A stretch of 64,000 bases of DNA from Reticulitermes speratus (GCA_021186555.1 JAJKFL010000003.1:39217908-39281907), one strand, 5' to 3'; counted from the first letter of the stretch, positions 46,885 to 58,628 are shown. Translations and numbers: made by a program. Notes: generated from the sequence alone by a model not told the origin.

Positions 46885-47450
46885 ACTTTATCCGATCTTC
46901 ATGAAATTCAGTATAAGCGTTCCTTACAAAAAGTTGTCAAGGGAGTCTCGAGTTTTATGAATGTTATAGTGACAGTCGTAATTTACCTAAGTAGGTAAGT
47001 GAATTCAGCACGTGATTTCAATATTTTCTTGGCCGATTTGGGTGAAATTGGATACAGAAGATATCTATGTAACGCCATTGGCAGAATATGACTTCCTGAA
47101 AACCGGTTCGATGTAAGCCGTAATTTACTTGTGGGCATAAAGGGAAGTTTGCCCTATGTTCTAGATCTTTTATCCGATTTGAATAAAATTTGGCACAAGA
47201 GAGGTCCATAGCAATATATTGAGTACCCGTGAGCTTCGTAACACTCGGCTTAGTTAAAATAAAAGCGTACATTACGTAGAGGTGTAAATTAATTCATATC
47301 CGCTATTTCCTCATTTATTGCCCTATATGCATGAAATTCAGTATCTTAGATGTACACCTAATTCGGTTAGCCACGAGTGTCATGAAAATCGTCGCAAAGA
47401 AGGCCACAGTTTGTTTGGGCGTAAATGAAGTTATATTCACGCGTGTACCG
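46885..47450 (-). repeat. Diverged tandem array of roughly 140-bp units
   Basis: The marker phrase ATCTTCATGAAATTCAG (about 46896) recurs as GATTTGGGTGAAATTGG (47034), GATTTGAATAAAATTTGG (47174) and TATATGCATGAAATTCAG (47325), spaced about 138-151 bp. GTCGTAATTTACCTAAG (46976) recurs as GCCGTAATTTACTTGTG (47120). Units are far diverged. The array adjoins the WSRV repeat, and a related unit lies at 40186-40426. Confidence 0.65.
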
Positions 47451-47625
47451 TAGAACCTTCCTGCATCTAGAAATAAGGAGTCGGGCTCTTGTGAGTGCGG
47501 TAATGAACCTTCGGGTTCCATAAAACGCGGGGAATTTCGTGACTAGCTGACGACCTGTTAGCTTCTCAAGAATGACTCTGCTCCATGGAGTTAGAATAAG
47601 GAGTGCCTCGGTAAAGTGTGCGTGC
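47451..47625 (-). repeat. Dispersed 'WSRV..LVTKFPAFYGTRRF' repeat
   Basis: The minus-strand reading PWSRVILEKLTGRQLVTKFP followed by AFYGTRRFITALTRARL is a phrase I recognise as extremely common in cockroach and termite genomes, apparently as part of a high-copy transposable element. The frame opens by chance upstream and ends soon after. No family protein is assigned. Confidence 0.65.
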
Positions 47626-47639
47626 CAGACGTATGTCAC

Positions 47640-49480
47640 GGATTACACCTTTTGTATTGCTGTTGATTCAGTGTTTGAGTCGAGACGGCTATTGAGAGTG
47701 ACAGTTCAGCGTCATCTGGTCTAGCTTATCAAATTTTGTTGTGTGAGAATATAAATAAATTAGAGGTAAATAGTGATATTGGTAGTACTGAGGAAGACGG
47801 CTGCTATATAAAACGTGAACCCTTCCTCATTTGCACATATATTTCCTTCATTGCATTTTGAGTAGTGTTAATACTGTGGCATATTTAAAGTAATTGTTCC
47901 ATTTATGTAATGCACTCGAACCAAAATAATCTGTTGTTTGTTATGTATTATCAGAAATTGTGAAAAATTTTAAAAACTTAGAGTAGAATGAAAATTTCTT
48001 GGGGCGATACGTCATAGGGGACACCGAAAATTCAACAATGATGGGAAGAAGCAAATGTTGACAGACGGGATTTGGTTTTGCCCACTTTGCTTCGCCACCA
48101 CGTCTGAAGTGTGTAGGATAAGAACCAGATTTACCAACACATCCGAGACAACAGAACAACAAACACCGTATATGTTCTCTGTTTTTTTGGCGCCGTTATT
48201 CTTAAAGGGGGCGATATGTGGCTTTTTAAATAGGTTCTGTATTAATGTAACTTGGTACTTCAAGCTCTGCTTCCAGTTACGTCATAGTTTTCGTGTTAGT
48301 AATATAGGCCTGTTTACCGGGGACAAAGGGGTTACACAACTTTGTGTTATATTCTTGAAATTTATAGATAAATGGAATATGCATTTATCTCTCACATAGA
48401 AAACATGTTTTACATATCCATAGGTTGTATGAGGAGGTTATTTAACCGATGTCTGAAACATTTATAATCTTCCCGTTTGTTAAAAATTTATTTAATATAG
48501 TTTGCATTTTATTATTTATTTAAAGACATAGATTGCACAAAATCCAAAACCTGTAGTGGTATTTCCAGTCTTTCGTGTCGACAGCTTTTGGTACATTTAT
48601 ATCGATTTTAAATATAAGAAACATAAAATTTCAATTCTTAGAGTACCAAATTCTCATCCTGATTGTTCTCTAGCTCTAAACCCACAACCACTGTCTAATC
48701 CTTACGATTTGTATTCTTTGATACAGACTTCCCATTACCTTGAAGGTAAAAATATGCATTGTAGTATTCTGTGTTGTGACACCTTGTAGTCTTATAGGAG
48801 GTTAGTAGCATTGAGGTGGAACTGGGTGCTTCCATCTACCGTTTCCCTGAAGATGTAGGCAACGGGTGCGTCTGAAACTTGGTAACCATCTAAGAGACTG
48901 CAAGTTATCATAAGCCAGAATACCACAATATAAGTTTACGCCGCCATAAAAACCTCTAATAACTTGAAAAATAAAAATTTCTTACGGTGGTCTTTGACTG
49001 GTATTCTAGGAATAACAACTCGCGCTGTAAAGAGCAGATAAACTTGCTCTACACAAACAGCCTTCCTTCTCTGAGTCTTTGTTCCTCGCTGTTGAAAACC
49101 ATCTCCCTAGCAACTTCTTACCTATCCACATTTCAGTTGTTAATGCTGGCAATTTGTGTCAACTCCGACACTTGTCACAATCAGTTATGTACGAAAGTTA
49201 AGTTCTCTGCTAGTTAAAGTTAATGCCTTTGTTCCATTCGCTCGATGAGGAAAGTTCATATCCAAAACATTTTCTGGTTATCATGAGGTAATTTACATCG
49301 AGCGGCTTGTTGCTAAGGGAGTGTATCAGCTGTGTAGATATGTCAAATAGCTGAAGACTGCGCCTTGTTCAGCACTTTATGAAACATACTAATCACTCAC
49401 TGCCTTTTAGTGGAGAAACCTTATTTCAGCAAACCATAATTTTGCTTCCAGGTCAATTGTTGTGCGTTATTTAAGGGCAA
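47640..49480. other. Intergenic DNA, no supported gene
   Basis: The longest open frame is 114 codons (48055-48399, plus), antisense to another, with no motif. A weak CTGAAGA...GAAAC pair at 48847-48878 resembles the hammerhead-like repeats, but its stem is poor. Confidence 0.45.
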
Positions 49481-49482
49481 AG

Positions 49483-49765
49483 GTAAAGTTCACCCTAGAA
49501 CAGGCCATGAAGGCGCAGAGGGGGAGTAGAGGTATAGCTCTACTCTTTCATTTACCTCGGCGCTAAATGGGGGTGGGTGGTCAACTCCACGCCCCGGCCG
49601 CTTTACCCCCGGGAATTACCCGGTAACCATTTTACAGGAGGCTGGGTAGGCCCAGGGCCGGTCTGGACGGGGGCTGAAAATCTCGCCACCACCGGGAATA
49701 GATCCCCGGACCGTCCATCTCGTAGCGAGTCTCTATACCGACTGAGCTATCCCAGCCCACTGGGT
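49483..49765 (-). mobile_element. Family A SINE, near full length
   Basis: The plus strand shows the tail complement GGTAAAGTTCACCCTAGAAC, then ACCTCGGCGCTAAATGGG, TTTACCCCCGGGAATTACC, ACAGGAGGCTGGGTAGGCCC and the head GGAATAGATCCCCGGACC and CTATACCGACTGAGCTATCC. This is the cleanest copy for reading the tRNA-like head. No target-site duplication was confirmed. Confidence 0.87.
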
Positions 49766-51716
49766 TAAATCAATGTATTGTCGAACAACATTAGGGTAAG
49801 TGACAACTGAATTGGTAAGACGTAAATGGAGGCGATCTTCGCTTAACTTAAAGTACTATTCCGGAATTTCCTGAAGAGACCGAAAAAACCACGCAAAACC
49901 TGTCAGGATTTTCGGTGTACCGGTCTACATTCAAAACAGCCGCCAACAAATGCAAATCATAAGTCTTATCACTTGAGCCATATTGTTCAGTTCGGGACTT
50001 GTTGACTCGATGGAGATGTAATAACTTTCGATAAATCGGTTTTCGCTTAGGTATACAATTAACAAACGTTACGAGATAAATGTGTAACTGAGGTATTAAT
50101 ATCTGGAGTATAACCAATTGTTGCATACTCCTGCGTGTAGCTCACAATGCTGGCAAAAGGCACTGAATCACAAATTTGATTATCTGAAATATTTTTCTGC
50201 ATTTCCTTGTGACGTTCAAGTAAGGTCAGATCTCCTCCTCCGCCGAATTCTTCTTCCATCTTAACAAAAAGAGGAGAGTTACGCCCCATTCGAGGTCATA
50301 GTTTTCTCGAACACTCTGCTACACTCTTTCTTTCCTCCTGATTTTCTAATAAAGTAAGGCAATACGGGCATGTGGTATCATCGTGTCTACACTTTTGTCG
50401 TGCTATAGTTACATCTGAAAACGTTAACAAATTTTTGTAAAAAGTGAAAGTTCTAAATTTTATTGGACAGAGCATTAATTATTACAGCACGGCTGCTGAT
50501 TAAATGAGGCGTAATTAACACAGATTTTCCCAATGTATGGTCGTGTAGTTCTGTATGAAATAGATCAAAAAAAATCTCCATTTCTTGTAATGTATATAGG
50601 TATATATATATATAAATAATAGTTTTTAAATGCAATACATATTAGCGGTGCACAAAATCTACATTTACCTTTCAGTGTGATATTATTAAATAATGAATCA
50701 TTGGAAGTAGACATGCAGAATTTTACACCACGGTGGACAATAAACATATCAAAAAAATTCTGCATCACTATTTTGTTTGTATCATATTCAAAATACAAAC
50801 ACGTCATCAACGATGCGAAATTTTAGGCCCTTTCAAACAGGTCTGAGATGATATGAGATGATTGGTGAAAATGGTTCAGTAAATCGTATGTACAGTTGTG
50901 TGCCTTATCACTATAAATTCTTAAATCTGAAAGAATGTATGCATCATAAATTCTTCCTAGGTATCCTTATATGTCTTTGGGTTTACGCTATTTATAGCTG
51001 ACTGTCTGCTTTTGTTTTGTTTCGATTAAATGTCAAGATAGTTTCATATGATGTTGACACATGCTTATTATGCAGTAAGTAGTCCGCCTACATTAACGTT
51101 AAAGAAAAACAAGCCAAAAAATAGAATATTATTTGACGGATTTCATGGATAGTACTCGTGACATGACGTCATTTTTTCTCACTACAACGCTTCTTCCATC
51201 TTATCCTACTTCCCTAATATATGGCGAAAATGTGAATGATGAAACTCCTTGTTAAATCTATGCAGATTTTTCAGCATCTTATTACTTCTTCTTTATTATA
51301 AAGACCAGCCATTTAAGACTGTTTAGGGACATTTATCCCTTTTTCTGGGAAACGTAAGAAATAAGTGTGTCCAGTGTTGGCAAAATGCAGCGTTCTTAAA
51401 TCTGGCAGCTTGTGGGCTCTAAACTACTTTTAACAAGTGTTTTCCTTTGTAGACATTAAATGATATTTTAATGGTCATTGTTTTGTTTATGTAAAATAGA
51501 ATTTATGGGATATTTAAACGTTAATTCTTGTAAACAGAGATACGAATACAGCTCATGAGAGCCGGAGAAACGTCGTTGAAGTGATGGGATTGAAAGTTGT
51601 GGCATTGTATTTGGAAGCCCCGGGTTCAATTTTCGACCCGGAAACCAGGTATCCTTACTGAGGTATTCATACTCCTCAGTTGCTCAAAGCAGATATTGTT
51701 ATCACATCTCAATCCG
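49766..51716. other. Intergenic DNA, no supported gene
   Basis: AT-rich. Minus-strand open frames of 76-92 codons near 49848-50289 have no motif. An isolated CCCCGGGTTCAATTTTCG (about 51617) is box B-like but has no other SINE feature. Confidence 0.45.
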
Positions 51717-51718
51717 CC

Positions 51719-52019
51719 GTGAGCCGGAATATCGTAATCGGCATAGCAACTAGGCTACGGGCTGGACGTTCCGGGGTTCGAATCCAGGTAGAGACAAGAG
51801 ATTTTTCAGTTGTTCAAAACGTCCAAACCGGCGCTGCGGCCTACGCAGCCTCTTATTCATTTGGTGTCGGGGTTCTTTCCGGGGGGGGTAAAGTGGCGGA
51901 GCGTGAAGTTAACCACTCACCTCTATTTCATGCCGAGGTTAAGAATGAGTGGAGCTGTACCTCTGCTTTCCCTATATTCGTTCATGGCATGGACAAAGAA
52001 AGTTTTACCTCTACCTCAA
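51719..52019 (+). mobile_element. Family A SINE, full length
   Basis: The tRNA-like head (GTAATCGGCATAGCAACTAG, CCGGGGTTCGAATCC) is followed by CCAAACCGGCGCTGCGGCC, CTACGCAGCC, a TTTCCGGGGGGGGTAAAG block and CATGCCGAGGTTAAGAATG, with a TTTTACCTCTACCTC tail. The overlapping open frames of 70 and 135 codons translate the SINE and are not genes. Confidence 0.85.
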
Positions 52020-52317
52020 TAGGCCATTGCAACAACATTTTCAATTCTCGATTTCCAATTGTTCTATTATTTGACGCCATATTATGACAATATTTTTAAA
52101 TAGACTACAAATACAGTAAATTTAAGTTAGAAACCCCAGTCTGTTTAAGAGACTTGCCCTATATAGCATTAGCTTTGCGCCTATTCAAACAGACAAGGAA
52201 AACAGCGAAAAACTAGTAATGATAATTATGATAATCGAACCAGGCACTTCCCAGTGCTAGTCAGAAGCGTTAAGCGAACTTGCTGTATCAGTAGGCAATT
52301 GAAAATAAATTTTTGTT
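52020..52317. other. Intergenic DNA, no supported feature
   Basis: AT-rich spacer between two SINEs; nothing recognised. Confidence 0.5.
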
Positions 52318-52555
52318 TCCATGGCGCAACAGCCCCTATTGGGCCATGGCCTCATTATCGAGGATTCACGATGACACTCAGACACACCACACTCGGCAGG
52401 ACTCCTCTGGACGAGTGATCAGCCCGTCGCAGAGACCTCTACCTGACAATACACAACACTCACAAGAGAGAGACATCCATGCTCCCGCCGGGATTCGAAC
52501 CCGCAATCTCAGGAAGCGAGCGACCGCAGACCCACGCCTGTATCATTATGACGAC
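52318..52555 (-). mobile_element. Family B SINE with altered head
   Basis: The plus strand carries the tail complement (CCATGGCGCAACAGCCCC, CCATGGCCTCATTATCGAGG), the body (ACACACCACACTCGGCAGG, GAGACCTCTACCTGACAATA) and box B (GCCGGGATTCGAACCCGC). The box A end reads GCCTGTATCATTATGACGAC instead of the usual CTTAGACCGC..GACCAC, so the 5' end has diverged or been replaced. No target-site duplication was found. Confidence 0.85.
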
Positions 52556-53720
52556 TGAATGTAACATGGAGATAGGCCTATAATGAACGCTGGAAATGAA
52601 ATATAGTTTAGAGTAGCTTAATAAAGACGACACTAAGAACACAATTTGATCCAGTCTGAGTTGTACTCCCACCTTGACTTCAAATACATTTTGCAGTCAA
52701 TCATTTCCGCCAAACTCTAAGCGAATTAGAATTAGCAAGTTACGTGACAAATATCTTGCTTTGTGATATGTGTGCAAGCCAGGTGCCGTCGTGCTGTCTA
52801 ACAAGAGCAAGAAGAACAAAAAATATAAAAAGTTTATTTCGGTTTGAAAACGATGGCAGGAAAACGTGTGTCTGTGCCAACCAGACATGTTATAGAAGAA
52901 GAAAAAAAGGCGATGTCTTGCAAATGTGCTTCGTAGGCTTGAATAGAGAGTGAGTGCAAAGTGGAAAAACGATGCTAAAGTCGGTTGGTGGGATTCTCTT
53001 TCACCGTGATGTTGAATTATTGCTGATACAGCTCGCAGAGATCTTCAGCCCATACTACAGCGTCTCTTTCGTCTGACATGTAAACGGGCGCTGCGTCAGT
53101 ATGTTCATTGTTGTCCTCGGTCCTTTCAGAAGACTCAGAATTAAGTTACACACAGTATGCGACTTTTGAGGATTTCGTAGCTGAGGATTCCCTTCTTCAA
53201 GTATATCACGCAGCGTCATATCCCAGAAGGACAAACCCTTACACTAAGCCGTTCAACACAACAGTGATTATCGTGTCTGCTTTCATCATCGCATTTTCAA
53301 TATAGCCGTATCGATTATCCTACATAGTTCACAAATATAGTGCTAAGAAGTAGCTCTATACAGTACGAAGTTACTAAGTACATGAACTCTTCAAGTATAT
53401 ACATCTTACCACGACTCTGTAATGCAGAGATTGTATTTTATTGTGTCTCTGAGCATAGCAGCTTTATCCCATACAAAACCTGCATTTGAAGGGCCATCTC
53501 GTGGCAGCCACTGTACTCAGGGACCCCATAAAAGGGACACTTTATATGTTGTGTTTTTATACAATACTTTACTGGGTGTGTTCAGTTTCAGATTACTCGT
53601 CTTGTGACTGCATGCTCACATTCCGATATTTCTTACAGTCCTGGAGCTATTGTTCGAAATATATTTTCGAGATTACTTTCGATAAATGTAAAGTTAATTT
53701 TCTCTATGTGCACGGCATGA
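52556..53720. other. Intergenic DNA, no supported gene
   Basis: Open frames of 61-94 codons lack recognisable features. Confidence 0.45.
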
Positions 53721-53725
53721 AGACC

Positions 53726-53744
53726 GGGGGGGGGGGAGGGGGGG
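53726..53744 (+). repeat. G-rich run
   Basis: Eleven G, one A, seven G. It lies beside the 3' end of a SINE. G-quadruplex formation is conceivable. Confidence 0.9.
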
Positions 53745-53965
53745 AGAAATACAGCTTCACTCATTCTTAAACTCGACACTAAATAAGAGTGAGGGCCAGG
53801 TTTACCTGCCCACTTCTTTACATCTGGGGAAAGCGTCCCCGGTACCCACTGCATAGAAGGCTAGTTGGGCCCCAGAACGGCTGTTTTGGAGAAGAGAAGA
53901 ATCTCTTACCTCTGCCGAAAGTCAATACATGATTCCTCAGATGCTATCCTGTACCTGAGTCAGTA
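53745..53965 (-). mobile_element. Degenerate family A SINE
   Basis: On the plus strand, GAAATACAGCTTCACTCATT, TGGGGAAAGCGTCCCCGGTA, CCCACTGCATAGAAGGCTAG and TTGGGCCCCAGAACGG follow the reverse complement of family A. CTGAGTCAGTACACCAACTA is the worn head. Confidence 0.65.
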
Positions 53966-55341
53966 CACCAACTACGTTTGTTTTAGTGCTGTCATGTTGC
54001 TTTAAATTTCGACGACAACTTTAGTGTCTGAAACTGAAAGCTTGAACTACGGAACGTCTGATAAGAGTGATAATTTCGAAAGTGCCTTTAAATCTTGATA
54101 TTTGTGGCCGAATATTTCGGTACCGAATATACTGTTTGGGAAAACGCATTTTCAATATAATTTCCACGTGTTATACGTTTTTGGAGGAAAGCGCTGTCGC
54201 AAGTATTCCAAAACTTGAAGTTTGAATATTTGTTTGAATGGTTTAGGATACCAGATTCGTATCGCGTGAAACCTTTGGTGCAAAACACATAAGCGGTTAA
54301 ATGGTTACTTATTTTGAATTCGGTAACTTTTTCTGTCTCGGAGACTTTGGTATTTTGTTTCTGATTTGTACGGGAAGACACACATCTCAAGTCTCAGTAA
54401 GTAAGTCAAAACATAGATTCTTCCAACAATTATTATGAGAAACCTGAACAATTGTGTTTCCTGGTGATGTTTTATTCACCACAGAGATTTTTTTACGACG
54501 TTGTGGGACATATTTTTATATTCAGATCTTAGGCCAAAATCAATCCCATAGAGTTATTACTCATTGTTGAGTTGTTTCATATATTCTGAACTGTCAAATC
54601 GACAATCATGTACCATCATTTATGTCACATTTTCTAAGTTTACTTCAATTATTAAAGATGTCGAACGGTCGGCAGTGAAGCACTTCTTTCCGACTTCAAA
54701 TCGCTACACCTATGCAAGGGTAAGCGTTTTACTCAATCGTTATTTATATAAATTTAAAGTAACATTTTATGTAAATATCACTGGCGTTTTTCTCAAAGCT
54801 TCAAAAATTGGTGGTAACTTCGTTTTAATAATTTATTAGTCATGTTTTCGACAAACAAAAGACTATGCCAATAAAGTACACTCCGTAGCAATAAAACAAA
54901 CCGAAATCCAATAACTGTATGACGCAGGACTACTGAATCACGTAGTGACATGAACGAACACTTTTACCAATTGCTGCACAGAAGCATGAGTCTGGTTATT
55001 TGTCACAACCCATATGTACAACCATATCCAATCAGTCCACAAACACAATATGATTGCTTATTCACCACTCGTTTCACTGCACTTATGTACCTACAGATGT
55101 AAATTACATCGAAATGCGTAGTGAATAAACAATCACGTGGTGCGTGTAGATGGGCAGTCTGTGTGTGTGTAAAAGTGACTGTGTGAAGTATAATAGGTTT
55201 GAGAACACGGCAGTCTTTATGGAATCCGAGGATTAGTGTATGTATCGTGTTTACAGGAGGTCTCCACTGTTAACTTGAGCAGCTGAATTCTGTATACACC
55301 TGCACCTTTCTTGTTAAAATTAATTTGTATATTATTCCTCT
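53966..55341. other. Intergenic DNA, no supported gene
   Basis: AT-rich, with open frames of up to 100 codons and no motif. The last few bases (55325-55341) appear to continue the older LINE fragment that lies at 58642, interrupted by the RTE insertion. Confidence 0.45.
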
Positions 55342-55354
55342 TTCCTTCATATTT

Positions 55355-58300
55355 CATTCATTCTGTAGTCTGTCTTACGACAGGTCCGTAGCCTCTTCCA
55401 AAGCGAGTTCTCCACAGGGTGCGATCTAGTGCTTCCTCTTTCAATTTCCAGTATCGCTTTTTTTCCTTAAGGTCATCCAGTAGCTGCTTACGTCTTCTCC
55501 CTCGTCGTCCCGTCATTTCTATCCTTCCTTCTAACTTTCCTTCAATCACGTGTTTCAGAAGGCAGTTTCTACGCAAGATGTGACCAATCCAGTTAGCCTT
55601 TCTTCTTTTTATTGTATGTAGGATATTCCTCTCCTCCTTGACTCTGTGTAATACTTCTTCATTTCTCACACGATCGGTCCAACTGATCTTCTCCATTCTT
55701 CTCCAGCACCACATTTCAAAACTTTCCAGATACTTCTGATCTGCTTTCCGAAGTGTCCACGTTTCAGCACCATACAAAGCTATGCTCCAAACGTAGCACT
55801 TTACTAGTTTCTTCCTTAAATTTAATTCCAGTTTGCTGGTGAAAAGATTTTTCTTCTTGTTGAATGCTGCTTTTGCCATGGCAATTCTGGATTTAATTTC
55901 ACGTGTACACCTTGCATCACTTGTTATCATGCTACCCAAATAATTGAAATATTCCACATTCTCCAATTGTTTTTGATCTATCATAATTTTCATTGGGGAT
56001 GGTTGCCTTGAGATTTTCATTACTTTAGTTTTTCCCACATTCATTTCCATTCCATAGCGTCTTCCAATTTCAATTAGTCTATCAATCATGCCCTGTAGCA
56101 CCATTTCTTCCCTAGCCAGTAGCACAAGGTCATCTGCATATTTCACAGTGCGAATTACTTGTCCTCCTATTTTGAAGTCTCCAAACCCTTCAAGAGCTTC
56201 CTTGGTAAGGTATTCGCTGTATAAGTTGAACAGAATCGGTGACAAGCAGCAACCTTGTCTAACTCCTCTTCCAATCTTCACACTTCTCGTCTCCCCTTGG
56301 TCCAGTCGTATTTTGACACTCTGTTCCATGTACAATTTGCTGATCAATCTTCTTTCGCGCCAGTCTATCCCAATTCCTTTTAGGATTTGCATTAATTTGG
56401 TCCAGTTGACACGGTCAAATGCCTTCTGCCAGTCTATGAAGCAAGCACACAATTCCTCATCTATGACCAAGGTTCGTTCTGATATTATTCTCAGCATCCC
56501 AATTGCATCCCTAGTTCCTTTTCCTCTTCTAAATCCAAACTGATCTTCTCCAAGTGCATCTTCAATTTTCCTCTCAATCCTTCTTCTAAGTATCCTCGCT
56601 ACTATCTTTGCTGCATGAGCGATGATGCTGATTGTGCGATGGTCGCTGCATTTTGTAGCTTTGGGCTTCTTCTTTAAGGCAATCATTGTAACTTCAATAA
56701 AATCTCTGGGCCATTCTCCAGTTACATACATGCTGTTGATCATCTGTGTCATTAGCCTTAGACCACCTTCTCCCAACAATTTCAGTACATCCCCAGGTAC
56801 ATCATCATCTCCTGTAGCCTTCTTATCCCTCATCTCCTTGATAGCTTTTTCCACTTCACTTTGCAAAATATGAGGGCCTCTCTCATCTTCATCTACTTCA
56901 TCTTCAGGTTCGACGTCTAGATGTTCTGGTCGATTAGCTCGATCGTAGAGCTCTGTGATATAATTCTCCCAAATTTGCAGTACTCTTCTCTGATTTATTA
57001 TTATATTGCCTTGAGAGTCTTCGATGCCAATGTTTTGAATCCCATGGTTTTCTTTCCAACCTAGTTCCTTTGTCTTCATGTACATTAAATCATAACGTCC
57101 TATTCTTTGAAATTCTATGATCTCGTCGCATATGCTCTCCAGATATTCCTTCTTGGCGTTGTCCGTGGCTCTTTTCAACTCATTCCTCAGTCTTCTGTAG
57201 TTCTTCCGTCCTTCTTCATTGTTGATATTCTTCCATTTCCTTCGTTCATCCATTTTACTGATCATCTCCTGTGTAATCCATGGCTTTCTTGCTCTCCTCT
57301 CGACTTTTCCAACCAAACCACTCATAGTATCTAACACACATTTCTTGATATTGTTCCACTGCACTTCCACATTCCCACTTTCACATTTGATTGCACCAAG
57401 CTGTTCTTCTAGTCTATCGTGTACTACCTGTCGTTGAGCATATAGCTTCTCCAAATCCCATCTTGGTTTTTTCTTGTGGAACCTCATGATCTTCTTCAAT
57501 CTGGTGCAGATCTTTGCAACCAGTAAATTGTGGTCAGAGTCAATATCTGCTCCAGGCAGTGTCTGCACATCCTTCACACTGTTCCTGAATCGTTGTTTCA
57601 CTAGTACATAGTCCAGCTGATATCGATTCCTATCTCCTGGTGATTTCCACGTGTACAATCTTCTTTTAGGTTTTTTGAACCATGTGTTTGTTATAACAAG
57701 TCCATTTCTTTCACAGAAGTCAATAAGCATTTGACCTCTCTGATTCCTCCTTCCCAGTCCATATGGTCCAACAGTGTTGTGATGTGCTTTATCTCCAACC
57801 ACACTGTTCCAATCTCCCATTATAATCGTGTTTGTCGCACCCTTTCCATCCTCTTCAAGAATTTCTTCAATTATATCATACAACTCTTCCACTTCGTCAT
57901 CTTCATAGTCCGATGTTGGCATATACACTTGCACTATCAAAATACTTACCGGTTCTGCCTGCAATTTAATAGCAATGATTCTGTCACTATACACACTCTT
58001 CTTAACAACACTTTTCACTACGCTTTTATGCACTACTATAGCTACGCCTCTTTCAGCACTGTCACCCCCGGAATAATACACTGTATAATCACCACTTTTT
58101 ATTTCACCTTGACCCTTCCACCGCACTTCACTAACACCTAGCACAGACACTGCGTTCTTCTGCATCTCTTTCTTCAAATTTTCGAGTTTTCCTCCTTGAT
58201 TCAAGGTCCTTACGTTCCAAGTGCCTATCTTGAAGCTGTTCTGTTCATTCTGTGTCTTCTGCTTTTGTCTGTATTCATTACCGCGTGGTGTCTCCCCTAG

Positions 58301-58628
58301 AAACACTCCCCCCGGAGATCCGAATGGGGGAGTAGTTTACCTCCGGAATGTTTTGTCTCCAGAGGAAGCATCTCGCATTTGGCATTTGTCTCTGTTTCTG
58401 GAAGAGACTATCCAGGAAAAGTAATAATGTGGTAGTTTTTCCATTTGCTTTCCACATCGCAGTACAGCAGCCGTTCAGACCACTCTGGTCACGCCTGTTG
58501 CTACACGATCATGAACCATCTCGAGCATCATTTGCTCTGTGCTTCATGTCGCTACTGATGTCGCTGCTTCCGGCATCAGGGGAGCTTTTATTCGGTTTCC
58601 CATCTCCTAGGCATCTCTCTTCGTCTGG
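55355..58628 (-). mobile_element. Full-length RTE-type non-LTR retrotransposon with 13-bp target-site duplication
   Basis: The element comprises about 322 bp of 5' leader (58628-58307), one long ORF, and a 3' end that is only a GAATGAATG-type tail. TTCCTTCATATTT flanks it at 55342-55354 and 58629-58641. The 5' leader contains a GC-rich palindrome-like CTCCGGGGGGAGTG near 58306-58320, at the start of the ORF. The host sequence on both sides rejoins as one older LINE fragment, which supports these limits independently. There is no LTR and no poly(A). Lack of a real 3' untranslated region with a short tandem tail is characteristic of the RTE clade. With no disabling mutation visible in the ORF, it may be a recent and possibly competent copy. 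Confidence 0.93.
55358..58306 (-). CDS. Endonuclease/reverse transcriptase of RTE-type retrotransposon, 982 aa
   Basis: The protein nicks target DNA and copies the element RNA there (target-primed reverse transcription). Residues 26-260 form an APE-type endonuclease: GTWN at 28-31, E60 in SEVRW, YMP at 128-130, GDWN at 164-167 and SDH at 257-259. A basic linker follows (about 270-480). The reverse transcriptase spans about 485-800, with FIDWQKAFD (623-631), GVRQGCCLSPILFN (681-694) and the catalytic YADD (723-726), then FNYLGS (787-792). The C-terminal part has YGAETWTL and WIGHILRRN and ends in an Arg/Lys-rich stretch (about 930-975) that may bind nucleic acid. All expected catalytic residues are present, and about 980 residues is normal for RTE. 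The first Met is used because it opens the frame just after the leader; translation could start slightly downstream. The TGA stop lies in the terminal GAATGA repeat. Plus-strand open frames inside this region are antisense shadows. Confidence 0.95.
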   Translation of the reverse strand: MFLGETPRGNEYRQKQKTQNEQNSFKIGTWNVRTLNQGGKLENLKKEMQKNAVSVLGVSEVRWKGQGEIKSGDYTVYYSGGDSAERGVAIVVHKSVVKSVVKKSVYSDRIIAIKLQAEPVSILIVQVYMPTSDYEDDEVEELYDIIEEILEEDGKGATNTIIMGDWNSVVGDKAHHNTVGPYGLGRRNQRGQMLIDFCERNGLVITNTWFKKPKRRLYTWKSPGDRNRYQLDYVLVKQRFRNSVKDVQTLPGADIDSDHNLLVAKICTRLKKIMRFHKKKPRWDLEKLYAQRQVVHDRLEEQLGAIKCESGNVEVQWNNIKKCVLDTMSGLVGKVERRARKPWITQEMISKMDERRKWKNINNEEGRKNYRRLRNELKRATDNAKKEYLESICDEIIEFQRIGRYDLMYMKTKELGWKENHGIQNIGIEDSQGNIIINQRRVLQIWENYITELYDRANRPEHLDVEPEDEVDEDERGPHILQSEVEKAIKEMRDKKATGDDDVPGDVLKLLGEGGLRLMTQMINSMYVTGEWPRDFIEVTMIALKKKPKATKCSDHRTISIIAHAAKIVARILRRRIERKIEDALGEDQFGFRRGKGTRDAIGMLRIISERTLVIDEELCACFIDWQKAFDRVNWTKLMQILKGIGIDWRERRLISKLYMEQSVKIRLDQGETRSVKIGRGVRQGCCLSPILFNLYSEYLTKEALEGFGDFKIGGQVIRTVKYADDLVLLAREEMVLQGMIDRLIEIGRRYGMEMNVGKTKVMKISRQPSPMKIMIDQKQLENVEYFNYLGSMITSDARCTREIKSRIAMAKAAFNKKKNLFTSKLELNLRKKLVKCYVWSIALYGAETWTLRKADQKYLESFEMWCWRRMEKISWTDRVRNEEVLHRVKEERNILHTIKRRKANWIGHILRRNCLLKHVIEGKLEGRIEMTGRRGRRRKQLLDDLKEKKRYWKLKEEALDRTLWRTRFGRGYGPVVRQTTE

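Noticed and set aside
47788..47820. Hammerhead-like CTGAGGA...AAACG
   Set aside because: The GAAAC strand is missing its G and no helix II can be drawn.
48847..48878. Hammerhead-like CTGAAGA...GAAAC
   Set aside because: Both core strands are present, but the sequence between them does not form a convincing helix II; kept only as a note.
51680..52087. 135-codon plus-strand open frame
   Set aside because: It starts just before and reads through the tRNA-like head and body of a family A SINE.
56088..58141. Plus-strand open frames of up to 151 codons inside the RTE element
   Set aside because: They are antisense to the 982-codon ORF, whose motifs establish the true strand.
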